Assembly: GCF_011745365.1 (NCBI RefSeq) | Contig: NW_024468910.1 | Span: forward strand, 248,001 to 312,000 | From: Cryphonectria parasitica EP155 | Taxonomy: Eukaryota > Ascomycota > Sordariomycetes > Diaporthales > Cryphonectriaceae | DNA: 64,000 bases | Reading direction: 5' to 3' | Part shown: in pieces, positions 54,364 through 64,000 of the stretch | Layout of the letters: each line of letters starts with the position of its first letter | Position numbering within the stretch: position 1 is the stretch's first letter | Notes under the pieces: model-generated | Databases searched by the model: none | What the model was told of the DNA's origin: nothing | What the model saw: the letters and a program-made list of their open reading frames with translations, nothing else | Made by a program: the position numbers and the translations under genes

Positions 54364-55690
54364 CTCAGGATCAGCTACGAAAGAAAGAACCCAGAACAAA
54401 TAATCCTGGCGGAACAGGACGCCTACATTCAGAATGTACACAGCACACCAGCATACAGACACCAGGGAGTCAGAGCAACCTACGCACGAATTTCAAGATA
54501 CTGGCATCCGCCAGAACTCAAGAAGAGGATTGAGAACCTCTTACAGCAATGCAACGAGTATCAGAAGAATAAGGCTAGTTGCTACAAGCCTTATGAACTG
54601 CTACAAGCTTTACCAGTACCTAGCGCTGCTTAGTTCTCCATCAGCCTAGACTTCATTATCAAGCTACTACTCTCACAAGAACCCTTAACCAAAGTGCAGT
54701 TTGATAGCATCTTGGTAGTGGTTTGCAGACTGAGCAAGTACGCTTATTTCCTTTCCTACAAGAAGAGCAGTACTGCAGAAGAACTCGTATACGCATTTCT
54801 CAGAATAATCATAGCCAACCATAGCATGCCACAAGAAATCATTTCCGATAGAGACAGAAAGTTTGCATTATACTTCTGAATCTTACTGATAAAGCAACTT
54901 AGAACAAAACATAAAATGTTTACAGCATTTCACTTACAAACAAACGAACAGACAGAGCATACAAATCAGATTGTGAAACAATATCTACAGTTCTATGTAA
55001 ATCACGAACAGAATAATTGGATTGAACTACTATCACTAGTATAATTTGCATATAATAGTGCAAATATGAGCACTATAAAGATTTCATCATTCTACACATT
55101 CTACAGGCACAATCTTACAGCATACCATGAAATCATTCCAGGAGCAAATGCTGAAGCAGCGAATAAAAAGGCTCAAAGAATCAGAAAGATTCATGAAGAT
55201 CTCCGATCAGAACTCATATTCGTACAAGAAAGAATAGCACGATTTGCAAACTCTAAAAGGATTAAGAGACCAATCCTGCAGAAGGAAGATAAAGTCTATC
55301 TTGTTCAACGAAAGGAATACATTAAGATAGTACAATCCAGCTACAAACTCAACTACAAGAAGCTTAGCCTATTTAAGATTTTGCAAAAGCTATTATCAGT
55401 TAGCTACAAACTCGCACTATTCTACAGAATGAGAATATACTCAGTCTTCCACATCTCATTGCTTGAACCAGCAGCAAGGAGCGCAAGAACCGATGATACT
55501 ATCAAAGTACAATCAGAAAATGCGCAGAAGTACGAGGTACAGAAGATCCTCAAATCACGAGAATCAGAAAGCACGCTTGAATATCTTGTCAAATGGAAGA
55601 ACTACCCATCCAGCGAAAACACATGAGAACCACCAGAAAACCTCAACTGCGACAGAAAACTGGAAGAGTTTCATTCCAGGACCTAGGAGA
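54364..55690 (+). pseudogene. Pol fragment of relic C: integrase and chromodomain
   Basis: The zinc-binding region HQGVRATYARISRYWHPPEL...CNEYQKNKASC is intact. The core (SLDFIIKLL, FDSILVVVCRLSKYAYFLSY, EIISDRDRKF) keeps the first two acidic positions with two stops nearby. The open stretch 55066-55626 covers the integrase C-terminus (RIKRPILQKEDKVYLV) and the chromodomain (YEVQKILKSR...LEYLVKWKNYPSSENT), ending TGA where Trp is expected. Integrase inserts element DNA; the chromodomain reads histone marks. Confidence 0.88.
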
Positions 55691-56543
55691 ACGCTCCGCT
55701 CCGGACCGACTCCCAGAAGCCCCAGCGCTTGAAGATCCACCAACCTGAGGCATCTCAGCCAGAAAATCAGACCCAACCCCGGAAATCGAATCACCCCCAG
55801 CAGCAGTCACGAACCCATTCTCTTCCAGATCCTGCATTGCAGCAACAAAATCGAAACCCGGAGGAAAATCAGCAGGCCCTTGGAAGATGGAAGCAGGAGA
55901 AGGCTGAACCCCAGCCTCCGCAGCCTTGATGACGCTCCTCAGCCTCCTTAGCCTCGATCTGTTCCAACTCCTCCACGCTGCTCAAGCCCCGGGAAAGAGC
56001 CTCAAATATCTTCTCGATCCAATAATGACGCTGCTTGCGCAAACAACGAACCCTAGCAGCCGCGAGTTCAAGTTGCTCCTCAGCAGCCACCAGCTCCTCA
56101 TCAGCCTATCGGTGCTGATTGTGTGCGAGGCCAGGTGGGTCACTGGCCCCACTATCGCCAGCCAACCTAGCTATAGCTCCAGTTAGCCAGCTTTTTTCTT
56201 CCCTTCCTCTCTTTTCCTCCCTTTTTTCCTTCCCTAAGCGCAGTCCAATACAGTTCATTTCCCATAGATTGACGATCTTCTGCATCTGAGCAGGAGTAAG
56301 ACCCAAGCGGTTATAGCTGCTACGACCTCGCAGCACACAGAAGGCATAGCGAGAAGTATCGGAATCGGAAGGCTTGCACTTAGTCTTGTGCGAATCGCAA
56401 AAAGAACAGGAGGGCATTCTCCCGAAGTGATCAAAAAGAACAGAGAGAAAGCAAAGGGTTTGACTGATCCGGTAAAATACGATCTTGGCGGAAAGAGATT
56501 TTTCAACCCTGTTCTTCATCTTGATTAGGAAGGGGCGAACCAA
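55640..56543 (-). pseudogene. Antisense ORF of relic C, long form
   Basis: From MKNRVEK (Met at 56519) it reads MPSCSFCDSHKTKCKPSD and FCVLRGRSS (two of the Cys now Tyr), then a segment rich in Lys/Glu, a stop near 56105, ELVAAEEQLELAAARVRCLR, SRGLSSVEELEQIEAKEAEE, and after a frame change GFDFVAAMQDLEENGFV, overlapping the pol end antisense. It shows the family is ~250-280 codons when long, and diverged from the A1/A2 type while keeping the layout. Confidence 0.72.
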
Positions 56544-57069
56544 TCTATGGAGTATAATGGGAAACTTACAGGAGATCGTTAGGGATAACGATCGATAGGA
56601 GGGAGATGATATTATAACCCAGTCAACATGCAGATCACGAAACGAGTCACACGGAACAACTGGCCGGAAGCCAGGAATACTGAATCCAACACCCCAGTAA
56701 AGGGGAAAGCTTACATAAGCAAGGGTTAGGGTTTAAATAGTTGGAATAGTCTGACTATCCTGACTATCGCCAGGTTCGCCCAACTATTCCGACGAACCAA
56801 CAGAACCAACACTACTAACAGGACTGAAGAGACGGATATATAACCACAGTCATTACCACCAGCAGATAGATCCTGTACATAGCTCTGTAGTCGTCAATCT
56901 AAGTATTCAGTCTTACACACTGAGTAGCCCCAAAAGCAGTGAACACTCGCATTGTTTATTAGGACTTGTACGGTTCCGTATTCAAGGACTTGACACTTTG
57001 ATATCGCTCTTGCTAGCATAAACCCAATCGGTACTTAGGAATCTTCGGATTACTGCAGTGCTCATTACT

Positions 57070-57221
57070 TTGAAGAATATTCGAGAAAAGAAGCTTCAAA
57101 CGGATTCATACATACCTCTAGATTAGCAAGGCTAATAGCTTAAGGAGAAGAATCTAGCGGAAAGGATGCTACTATTGTGCTAGGGTTTTCGCAGATTACA
57201 GAAATAAGAATGCAGGCATCA
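57070..57221 (+). other. Gypsy internal fragment
   Basis: GAAGAATATTCGAGAAAAGA onward matches A1 around 12645-12760 (gag-pol linker), in plus orientation. It is cut by the reverse LTR at 57222. Confidence 0.75.
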
Positions 57222-57603
57222 TGTGATGATGCACTGCAATATCCGAAGATCCTGAAGTACACAAAGAGTTTATGCTAGCAAGAGCAGTATCAAAGTGTTA
57301 TCCACTAAAATACGGAACAAGTAACGAGTAATCCGTGCAAATGCTTTCATCCGCCTTTGGAGCTATTCAAGTGTATAACAAATGAATACTTAGATTGATA
57401 ACTGAAGAGCTATGTCCTGATGATCTATCTAATAGTAATGAACGTGTTCTTATATATCCAGCTCTTCAGTATGGCTCACCTGGCTTACTGATGATCCAAA
57501 TGATCCGTCCTTGTCATAGCCCTAACCCTTGATTACGTAATCCGCTCAGTTCTTTTGTTGGCGGGGGCTGTCCTGTGACCTGCATGCTAGATGGGTCATA
57601 ACA
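57222..57603 (-). repeat. Solo/truncated Gypsy LTR, reverse orientation
   Basis: Plus-strand ends TGTGATGATGCACTGC and GGGTCATAACA, matching relic D type with an internal deletion (382 bp). The flanks CATCA and CACTA do not match, so the ends are uncertain or recombined. Confidence 0.82.
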
Positions 57604-57778
57604 CACTATCAGAAGCAGATGCAGAAGCTGTAGACAGAAGAATTAAGAAAATCAAGAAAGTTCAGGAAGAACTTCAATCAGAACTACAATTCGTTCAAGA
57701 ATGAATGATACAATATGCAAACTCCAAAAGGATTAAGAGACCAATCCTACAGGAGAAAGATAAGGCCTACCTACTTCG
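57604..57778 (+). pseudogene. Integrase C-terminal fragment
   Basis: Reads LSEADAEAVDRRIKKIKKVQ, ELQSELQFVQE, then KRIKRPILQEKDKAYLL, matching 22700-22860 of A1. Ends abruptly at GC-rich DNA near 57779. Confidence 0.8.
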
Positions 57779-59139
57779 CTCATTACATCGGGACTCATTA
57801 GCTCAGCAGGGAAAGGGGCAGCGGCGGAGGGCTGGGCGGGGCTAGGGTAAGGGCGGGGCGGGCGGGCTAGGCGAGGAACACCAAACCGAAGCCTAGCGGA
57901 GAGGGGCGCGTTGGATGCGGCCGCCCGGCAGCTCAGGGCATCTAGGAGAGGAGAAAAATATGTAAGACTGATCGCTGGGCGGCGGCGGGTCCGCTGATGT
58001 CTTTTTTTTTTTCCGGATTCCGGTGAGCGGCAGCGGGTTGTACTCTTTCCTGGTCAATAGAACCTCTGAAGAGAAAAGCAACTATTGGCAGCACGCTGAG
58101 CTCCGAGGCTGGATACACTTGTGGGGAAAGATGGCTAAAAAGGTTCTGTTATGTGAGAAGTATCAACTACAAGAATGTATGAAAAGAGGATTTCTATTCT
58201 TGAACACTAGTCACATTTCTTTCCTTTCCCATCCAACAGATATAGCAACAATGTGAACAGAATATCCCTCCATAGCATACAGTGCACATCTGAAAGGGGT
58301 GCTATTTCTACTGTCTTGTGTGAAAGATGATAGCTATCTGCTCAAAAAATGATAGCTGCAGCTCCTAAATGCATAGTCCGATCCTGTGGATAAGCCTGCT
58401 CTGGTGAGACAATGTGCTCCACTTCTAGATGCTTGACCATGTATCATTCATCAAAGCTAACTTACAGTTGAACAAAGACCATTTCTCCAGCCTCATGCTG
58501 CTAGCAGAGCCACAAATTGAGGCAGGGATTTTAGTTCTCTACCTAGAACTCACCCTCATTCACTCCACTGGAAGCTGATGAATAATTGCTCCGGGTGCCT
58601 ACTATTAGAACGACCGCTCGTCCTAACCCATCGGTTTCAGAGAAGGACGACTCTTGAGTCTGCTCCGAATAGACAAAGCACCTGCTCCCTTTCTGAATAT
58701 GCAATCAAAGGAGCGCGAACGGCACACAAAGAGGATAAGGCTTATCCACTCTATAGGTTTTGTTGTCCGATCAAAAGGCCCGGTTAGGCCGAATTTCTGC
58801 GACGAACCCCTTTATGCCGAGAGCCCGAAGTTGTTTTCAGCCACGGGGAGAAAGACTCTTTGATCCGACAATTTTCTATGCTGTAAAATGTCTCGCCACC
58901 GATCATGCGCGGCCTGGGCGGTTCCAAGGAGTCTTTTCTCACATGACAGCGCAAATGTGATAGAGACGGAGAGAGAGAGAATACCCGCTAAATAATCCGT
59001 TCTTAGCTGGACTACGACCTCATGGCTGAAAAGTTGATAGCTCTTTTGACGACGTACGGCTGTGCGGTCGCTTGGTGTCAGTCATCCTGAATTCTGTCAC
59101 AAAATCCCATCCTCCCTCCGCATTCGCGATTTTCTCGTC
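57779..59139. other. No gene recognised; GC-rich then mixed
   Basis: 57779-57960 is very GC-rich (GGGCGGGGCGGGC). A T run is at 58001. 58000-59130 has short frames only. A minus reading around 58420 (DEWYMVKHLEVEHIV) hints at decayed Copia-type sequence but is too short to call. GA repeats at 58965-58980. Confidence 0.4.
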
Positions 59140-60662
59140 ATGAGAAGCCGAGTTGCCAAACCGCGGCAGGCCCGTCGCTTTCCTCTCAGACCCCGCAAAC
59201 TCTCCCAAGAACAGCTGCTGAGCACTATTGCAAAGAATAGTACAGGTATGTCGGCAGCATACCCTTGTTTTTTAAGAAGAAGACATGTTGACGCCTTTGA
59301 GGTAAAGAGCTTCCACTGAGCCACAGCGAGCAACAGTCTCCAGTGAGTAGAGAATTTGCGCAAGAGGAGCCATGCTCGCCGCCCGAAGAAGGACAACTCG
59401 GCACGCCAAGTACACATACACAACAATTCAGGGTTGAAGACAAGAAAGTAGAAAAGGCGGCTCAGGTACGGATGGTATCGTTTTGCTCACAATCAAGTCA
59501 CCGACTAACAGAAGAACTCGTGCAGAGACCTCGTCCACCTCTCAAGGTTCTAAACATCTCCCTCTTTGCGCCCAAGGCCACAGGGCAAGACAAGCAAGCC
59601 CCCTCAGCCACGTGGTTGCGAGAGCAGCAGGTCGGCAGCGCCAGCGACGGCAACAATCCCAAGGCAAAACGAGCACCGTTGACACGGAAGAACTTGGCTC
59701 TATTCAACAAAATGGCCGAAAAGAAAGATACCGGCAAGTCAGCGCTGTCTGCTTCCCCAGATCCGACCAGAAGAACCAGAACAACCACTATTTCAACAAC
59801 AGCACCTGGCTTTTCTTCTCGAGCCCGAGACAACGGGATTCTCAATCCACGTAATTGCAAAGCTCCCACGAATCTTGACAATCTACGTGAACAGTATGCC
59901 GAATCTCGATATTCAGCTTCGCCTACTGAGTCAGCTTTCAAGGATTATATTGACGAGGTTGAGGATGCTCCTAATGAAGCAACGATGGTTGAAGTGGGCG
60001 GGCAACTTCTGAAAAAATATCCAAGGGATGGTTATAAACGCGTTCTCAACCAGGCCTTTACAGGCTTTCCAAAGAACGTTGGTTTCAACAATGGTCTGTC
60101 TGCTCCGCAGCCTGATTATGCTCAAGGTCTTGAGAAGGACAAATTCCGTCCGTTCCCAATCTACCAGATCGATGGGGCTATTATCTATAAAGATGATCCT
60201 GACTCTTTAACCTTACCGCATTTAGCTGGAGAGTGGAAAGGACCAGGAAAGGATATGAGAGAAGCTAGGCTGCAAAGCGCTTATGACGGGGCTTCTCTTG
60301 TCTATGCGCGAAATAAGGCTCTTTCTTATCTCGGAACACCTGATCCTCCTGGGTATGCTCAAATTACGACTTTTACCACAGATGGCACAAACCTCAATTT
60401 GTTTGCACACTATGCCAGGCCATCTTCCATAGATGGTAGGCTGGAATACCATCAGTACCCTATCAACTCGACACTTCTTACCAATTCTTACCAGGAGTTC
60501 AAGACTGGCCGAAAAGAGCTCCGGAATGCACAGGACTATGCAAAGAACCAGTGCTACAACTTGAGGGACCAGCTGAATGACTATTGGCAGAAGCAGCAGC
60601 ATTGTGATGCTCTCCAAGCCATCGCTGAAGGAGCTTCTCGGCCTGGGCTGTGCAGGGAGTAG
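59140..60662 (+). CDS. DUF7924-like fungal protein
   Basis: Exon 1 59140-59245 and exon 2 59344-60662 joined through a GTATGT...CTCCAG intron (59246-59343), 474 residues. The N-terminus is basic and disordered (MRSRVAKPRQARRFPLRPRK). Residues ~210-450 form the conserved domain: NVGFNNGLSAPQPDYAQGLE, FRPFPIYQIDGAIIYKDDPD, LPHLAGEWKGPGKDMREARL, SAYDGASLVYARNKALSYLG, TFTTDGTNLNLFAHYARP. The family is widespread in accessory fungal DNA and of unknown function; the fold has been suggested to be nuclease-like, which I cannot test here. The frame after the TAG at 60660 still reads protein-like (LDEDGDKAKAGPTSNN), so the stop may be premature. Confidence 0.8.
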
Positions 60663-60789
60663 CTTGACGAGGATGGAGACAAAGCCAAAGCTGGTCCTAC
60701 AAGCAACAACATGTTCCACTAGAGAGAGGCAAGCGGCACTGACTCCAAAGTTGTTGGAACAGTGAGGTGAAAGAAGGATGATGTTGTTC

Positions 60790-61361
60790 AAGAGCATGCA
60801 ACCATTGAAGAGGATGCCAAGGTCGAGGTTCCTCTCGAGGTAGCGAAATAGGTGCTTTTGAAGGTGTATATGAGCTGCTGAGGGGCCCGCATTACCTTTG
60901 GCGATCTTTCCCACCGTGAACGAGATGTCAGGCCTCGTACCAGTAGATAGCCAATTCAGTGCTCCTGTACGCTTTTGATAGAGCTTTGTCTGGTCATAAA
61001 GAGGCTCCCAGGCCTTAGGCAGTTCAAAGCCAACCGGCCACGGGGTCTTCGCGACCTTGTGTGACTCAAAGCCGTATAGGATGACGATCTTTCTGGCATA
61101 CTCCTCCTGCGAGAGGAAGATCGTCGAGTTCTCCTTGTCCCTTTTGATGTTGAAGCTCAGGAACTTCTCAGGCTCTCCCAAAAGCGCTGGGACGCTGTGC
61201 TGGATGAACATCACCCTTGTTCCGTCCATCTTGAATGCCATCGTTGTTGGTAGTCTTGGTGATGATGGAAGAGGGACCGTAGCCGCTTCCTCAATGCTTG
61301 GAACAGCTTGTATGTCCTCGTTGACGGACTGGCTTGCGATGTTCTCGTTATCAGAGTCCAT
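60790..61361 (-). pseudogene. Ty1/Copia pol fragment (RT/RNase H junction)
   Basis: From the ATG at 61359-61361 the minus frame first has ~50 residues of unclear origin, then KFLSFNIKRDKENSTIFLSQ, EEYARKIVILYGFESHKVAK, ALNWLSTGTRPDISFTVGKI, LQKHLFRYLERNLDLGILF: the RT-RNase H connection of Copia elements. The frame then continues as antisense of the DUF7924-like gene, so the real element ends near 60790. Truncated, no active site. Confidence 0.82.
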
Positions 61362-61362
61362 C

Positions 61363-61722
61363 TGTTATGGGGATCAGGACGGCTTGGTGTCCTGAAGAGC
61401 TTGAGGGTCGAAAGGACTAGCTTGAGGGTCCTCTCTGTTGTTTTTGAGTGAATTCAACCGCGTTGAGCGCGATTCGAGGTCGAATTCGAGGTTTTTGCCG
61501 TAATCAGGGGTCGAGGAACGATTCAAATATCGTGAATGCTCGAAAGAAAGGGCAAGAGGGCTGCATAACCTGTGCGACAGCTAAAAGGAGTAACCACTCC
61601 CAGCTGACTGGAAACGGCTGTGGCTTATATAGCTGCGTAACGGTCGAACTTACACAATATCAGGTTTCCAAGATCTAGAGATCCGATTCCTATCTTGATC
61701 TATTGGGCGAGATTTCCCAACA
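61363..61722 (-). repeat. Copia-type LTR
   Basis: Plus-strand ends TGTTATGGGG and TTTCCCAACA (360 bp). GCTTATATAGC near 61622 is TATA-like in plus orientation. It lies directly upstream of the Copia pol fragment. Five-base flanks CCATC and CTGCC differ, as expected for a broken element. Confidence 0.6.
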
Positions 61723-61873
61723 CTGCCGCCCTAAACATAATAATCGAAGATCAAAAGCTCTCCTAAGTACTGCATATCTCAATCTAGCATCTGAAGGTGA
61801 AATTAATTCAGCTATCAGGAATATCGATATAATGCCATCCATCTATCTCATCTATAACTCCCAGAACGCTACT

Positions 61874-64000
61874 TCAGGAGTTCGGGTGAGATGCAATGCC
61901 AGATATTGCATTATCGAATTCTTTAATGGTAGCATCGTATAGAGGTCCTGGTTCTGGCGGCGTGCCAATATATAACTTGCCTTCAGCCGAGATGGGAAAT
62001 AGAATCCGGCGAAGTCCGCTGCATAGTGGCTTGACACAGGCAAGGGATGGCGGAAAATGAGCCAGAAGCACCTCGAAGCTGTCAGCATGCATATGCCCCT
62101 GCTTGCTTAATGCAATATCATCGAAAGAACCCATGTACCACGTCTTCCAAACATCGCTGGGCGGCCTTGCCTTAGGATCGCAGAGAAAACCCCTCTCCCA
62201 TGCCCGGCAGCCGCAGACCCAGAGGAGGACATAGAAGAAGGACTCCAGGTCGTGTCGGAAGGTGTGTCCAGCGTTCCGTAGAACCTCGATAGCCATAAAC
62301 TCCATCGTGCCAGTCTGGTAGCGTGCACCTGATCTACCGCTGCCTATCTGCTTAGCCAAATCAAGATCGATTAGCATTCCGGTAAATCCATTAGCACAGC
62401 GAGGATCTGTGATGATAATGTTGTTTTCCGAGATATCTCTATGTAGGATCTTGCCGGTCAAGTACAGAGATCGATGAGCTCTGATAGCGTCTCGGAGAGC
62501 AGTAAGCAGTTCAGATATAGTTGTAAAGCTATTGAGACCCCGCCCTGCAGGAGAGATGGCGAGGCAGCCGAGCTGGCGGTTATCGTATGGGTCAGAGCTC
62601 CGATCGTATAGACTGCCCGGAGCATCAGGTTTCAGCTCATAGCGGAGCCCTGAGGAGTGGCTGTTAGACTTCTGCCTCTTGGCAGTAGCTACGTTCTGGC
62701 TATCAACAGACGCTCGCTTCCTTGAGTCATGGCTCTCCTGGCGAGCCAGCTGCAGCACTCGTGTTAGGGACCCAGATTGACTGGTGGATTGTTTGTTCGG
62801 CTCGGCTTGGCTAACCTGCTGCAGCTGGAGCGACTGCGAGGTAAGGGAGCGGGATGATGTGAGCTCAGCGCCGGCGGCACCATGAATAGTCCATGGGCGA
62901 CCAAACACGAGACCGCTGCGGAGATCAGCGATGCTCGTGATTCTCTGATATCCCACAAACTGAGCAATGCCCTCAACGCCTTTCTCGTAAGCAAGCCTGA
63001 GATGATCTGCCTCTGGGGGCCGCTTGTTCGAAGTCCAGGAGAACTTCACAACATTATTGTGATCAGTCGTCCTAAAGCAGGTTGTGCCCCGGCAGACCAC
63101 CGCTCTCTGCTTAACGAACGGCTCCTGGTCTAGCTGCAGTTTCCTCTTCTTGCCATGCACATCGCTCGTAAGAGTAATAGTGCGCTTGCTGCCCCTGCAG
63201 TTAGTAAAGGTATCGAGGCCGAGCTCCTCGTCGCTCATGAATGCATATCCAGCTAGGGAGAGTATAAACTTGTCGGGCTCCTCATGAATATCGAACTCGC
63301 CAGAGCTGTAGGGGCCCGATCTGTCAAAAACCCAGAGCTCCATCTTGGTTCCGTGTAGGAAGAACCCGTGAGCAAACCGACGAGTGGGCTGGCTGGTGAA
63401 GAGATCGCGCATGTAGCGAGAGAGCTGCAGCAGCAGCGTCTTAGGGCCGGGGTGCGACTGCTTATGCTCTCCGAGAACGAGTATATCCTTCCAGTCATGT
63501 TTGGGAGTATCAACGCTTCTAGGCTTTAGAAAGATATCGAGCTGCCGCGAGGCCTCACCGCCCATCAGAGCGCTGGTGCTCGGAGCGCTGTGGTATGTAG
63601 ATGGTGCACCGACGAGAAAGTCCTCCTGGAATTGGAGCAGCCATGCCCAGACATCCTTCTGTGTTGGGGGATCGGGAAAGTCCGCCCACTGCCCGTCAAC
63701 ATGTCTTGCGCTGATGGACTGGTAGATAGTCCTGCACTGCTCAGTCCATGACTGGCCCTCGAAGTATTTTTCGAAGAAGCCGTTAACGCCTCGAAAGATA
63801 GTCCCGTTGAGCTCGTACAAGAGGGCCTGATCCAGTATCTTCTTAGTCTGCTCCTTGCCCTGAAACGACGATGTGGAGCGGACCACTGGCGTAGCACTGG
63901 CGGGCGTTGAGACGCTTCGAGGAGGGGTTCGCGGGGCGGCAGGAGCAACTGGCTGGGGGCGTGAGGCGGATGCAGCAGTGATAGCATAATGAACTTGGTC
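61874..64000 (-). CDS. FunK1-type fungal protein kinase, 5' end beyond window
   Basis: Open on the minus strand from the right edge (DQVHYAITAASASRPQPVAP...) to the stop at 61874, at least 708 residues without intron. The N-terminal half is the fungus-specific region (GVNGFFEKYFEGQSWTEQCR, WADFPDPPTQKDVWAWLLQF, WKDILVLGEHKQ, MELWVFDRSGPYSSGEFDIH). The kinase C-lobe has ILHRDISENNIIITD (HRD intact), MLIDLDLAKQ (DLD for DFG) and GTMEFMAIEVLR, then HDLESFFYVLLWVC, a signature of the Pkinase_fungal family. A Ser/Lys-rich insert with KRQK lies in the middle. Looks functional; targets unknown. Confidence 0.9.
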   Translation of the reverse strand, partial: DQVHYAITAASASRPQPVAPAAPRTPPRSVSTPASATPVVRSTSSFQGKEQTKKILDQALLYELNGTIFRGVNGFFEKYFEGQSWTEQCRTIYQSISARHVDGQWADFPDPPTQKDVWAWLLQFQEDFLVGAPSTYHSAPSTSALMGGEASRQLDIFLKPRSVDTPKHDWKDILVLGEHKQSHPGPKTLLLQLSRYMRDLFTSQPTRRFAHGFFLHGTKMELWVFDRSGPYSSGEFDIHEEPDKFILSLAGYAFMSDEELGLDTFTNCRGSKRTITLTSDVHGKKRKLQLDQEPFVKQRAVVCRGTTCFRTTDHNNVVKFSWTSNKRPPEADHLRLAYEKGVEGIAQFVGYQRITSIADLRSGLVFGRPWTIHGAAGAELTSSRSLTSQSLQLQQVSQAEPNKQSTSQSGSLTRVLQLARQESHDSRKRASVDSQNVATAKRQKSNSHSSGLRYELKPDAPGSLYDRSSDPYDNRQLGCLAISPAGRGLNSFTTISELLTALRDAIRAHRSLYLTGKILHRDISENNIIITDPRCANGFTGMLIDLDLAKQIGSGRSGARYQTGTMEFMAIEVLRNAGHTFRHDLESFFYVLLWVCGCRAWERGFLCDPKARPPSDVWKTWYMGSFDDIALSKQGHMHADSFEVLLAHFPPSLACVKPLCSGLRRILFPISAEGKLYIGTPPEPGPLYDATIKEFDNAISGIASHPNS

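Larger units (their letters stand above)
54358..57069 (+). mobile_element. Gypsy relic C: integrase to 3' LTR, least decayed copy
   Basis: Starts inside integrase right after LTR D and runs to its own LTR at 56610-57069 (TATTATAACC...CATTACT). Coding frames are longer and stops fewer than in A1/A2/E1, so RIP was lighter or insertion more recent. The hairpin GATCGTTA-GGGA-TAACGATC sits before GATAGGAGGGAGATGA. Its U3 has GGAATAGT...ACTATTCC. Confidence 0.86.

Noticed and set aside
58578..58960. Gene from overlapping 60-70 codon frames
   Set aside because: Frames overlap in different phases with no motif, intron signals or codon pattern.
60222..60780. Extension of the Copia frame through 60222
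   Set aside because: This part is exact antisense of the DUF7924-like coding exon; Copia similarity ends near 60790.
1..64000. Starship-type giant element
   Set aside because: No DUF3435 tyrosine recombinase or typical cargo set recognised in any frame; accessory genes are explained without it.

Overview
The window is nuclear DNA of a filamentous ascomycete (Pezizomycotina). This is inferred from short GT-AG introns (51-103 bp), fungus-restricted protein families (FunK1-type kinase, FHA-like kinase, HeLo-like domain, STAND/NLR with TPRs, DUF7924-like protein), chromodomain Ty3/Gypsy retrotransposons, pogo-type DNA transposons, and heavy C-to-T/G-to-A decay of repeats that leaves TAG/TAA stops in otherwise readable frames, as repeat-induced point mutation (RIP) does. 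I see no core housekeeping gene. It reads as an accessory, repeat-rich, two-speed compartment: AT-rich transposon blocks alternating with GC-rich islands of accessory genes. No tRNA, rRNA or CRISPR array was recognised.

Layout. 1-5602: minus-strand Gypsy element (5' LTR at 5150-5602), inserted in a pogo transposase (5603-6364). 6990-25905: a minisatellite split by a pogo-type transposon (7380-25421, TSD TA). That transposon was hit by Gypsy copy A1 (9547-24409, TSD CTTGC), and A1 was hit by Gypsy copy A2 in reverse orientation (13335-20746, TSD TACAA, in the reverse transcriptase codons). 25.9-33.7 kb: LTR relics, a pogo-derived MITE, a DUF6601-like pseudogene, a divergent HeLo-like/NLR cell-death pair carrying matching amyloid-like motifs (both genes broken), and an AAA-ATPase fragment. 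34.0-37.2 kb: a divergent FHA-kinase/disordered nuclear protein pair (kinase broken). 37.5-46.9 kb: truncated pogo copy, truncated FHA kinase, an intact three-exon orphan gene, decayed genes and a TA-flanked MITE. 46.9-51.5 kb: a second divergent pair with the same logic, whose disordered protein has the same C-terminal motif and the same 3' flanking repeat, next to an intact but atypical kinase. 52-57.8 kb: head-to-tail Gypsy relics. 59.1-60.7 kb: DUF7924-like gene. 60.8-61.7 kb: Copia relic. 61.9-64.0 kb: FunK1-type kinase running off the right edge.

Main points. (i) The Gypsy family carries an extra gene antisense to gag-pol, between pol and the 3' LTR. It is seen in five copies and encodes a six-cysteine motif spaced like a fungal Zn2Cys6 cluster, followed by a coiled coil. 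The U3 regions of the same LTRs carry lineage-specific palindromes, so a self-encoded regulator acting on its own LTR is a testable idea. (ii) Two divergent kinase/disordered-protein cassettes share a C-terminal motif and a downstream repeat, which suggests a recurring accessory module. (iii) A HeLo-like/NLR pair has paired amyloid-like motifs, and both partners appear inactivated by C-to-T nonsense changes.
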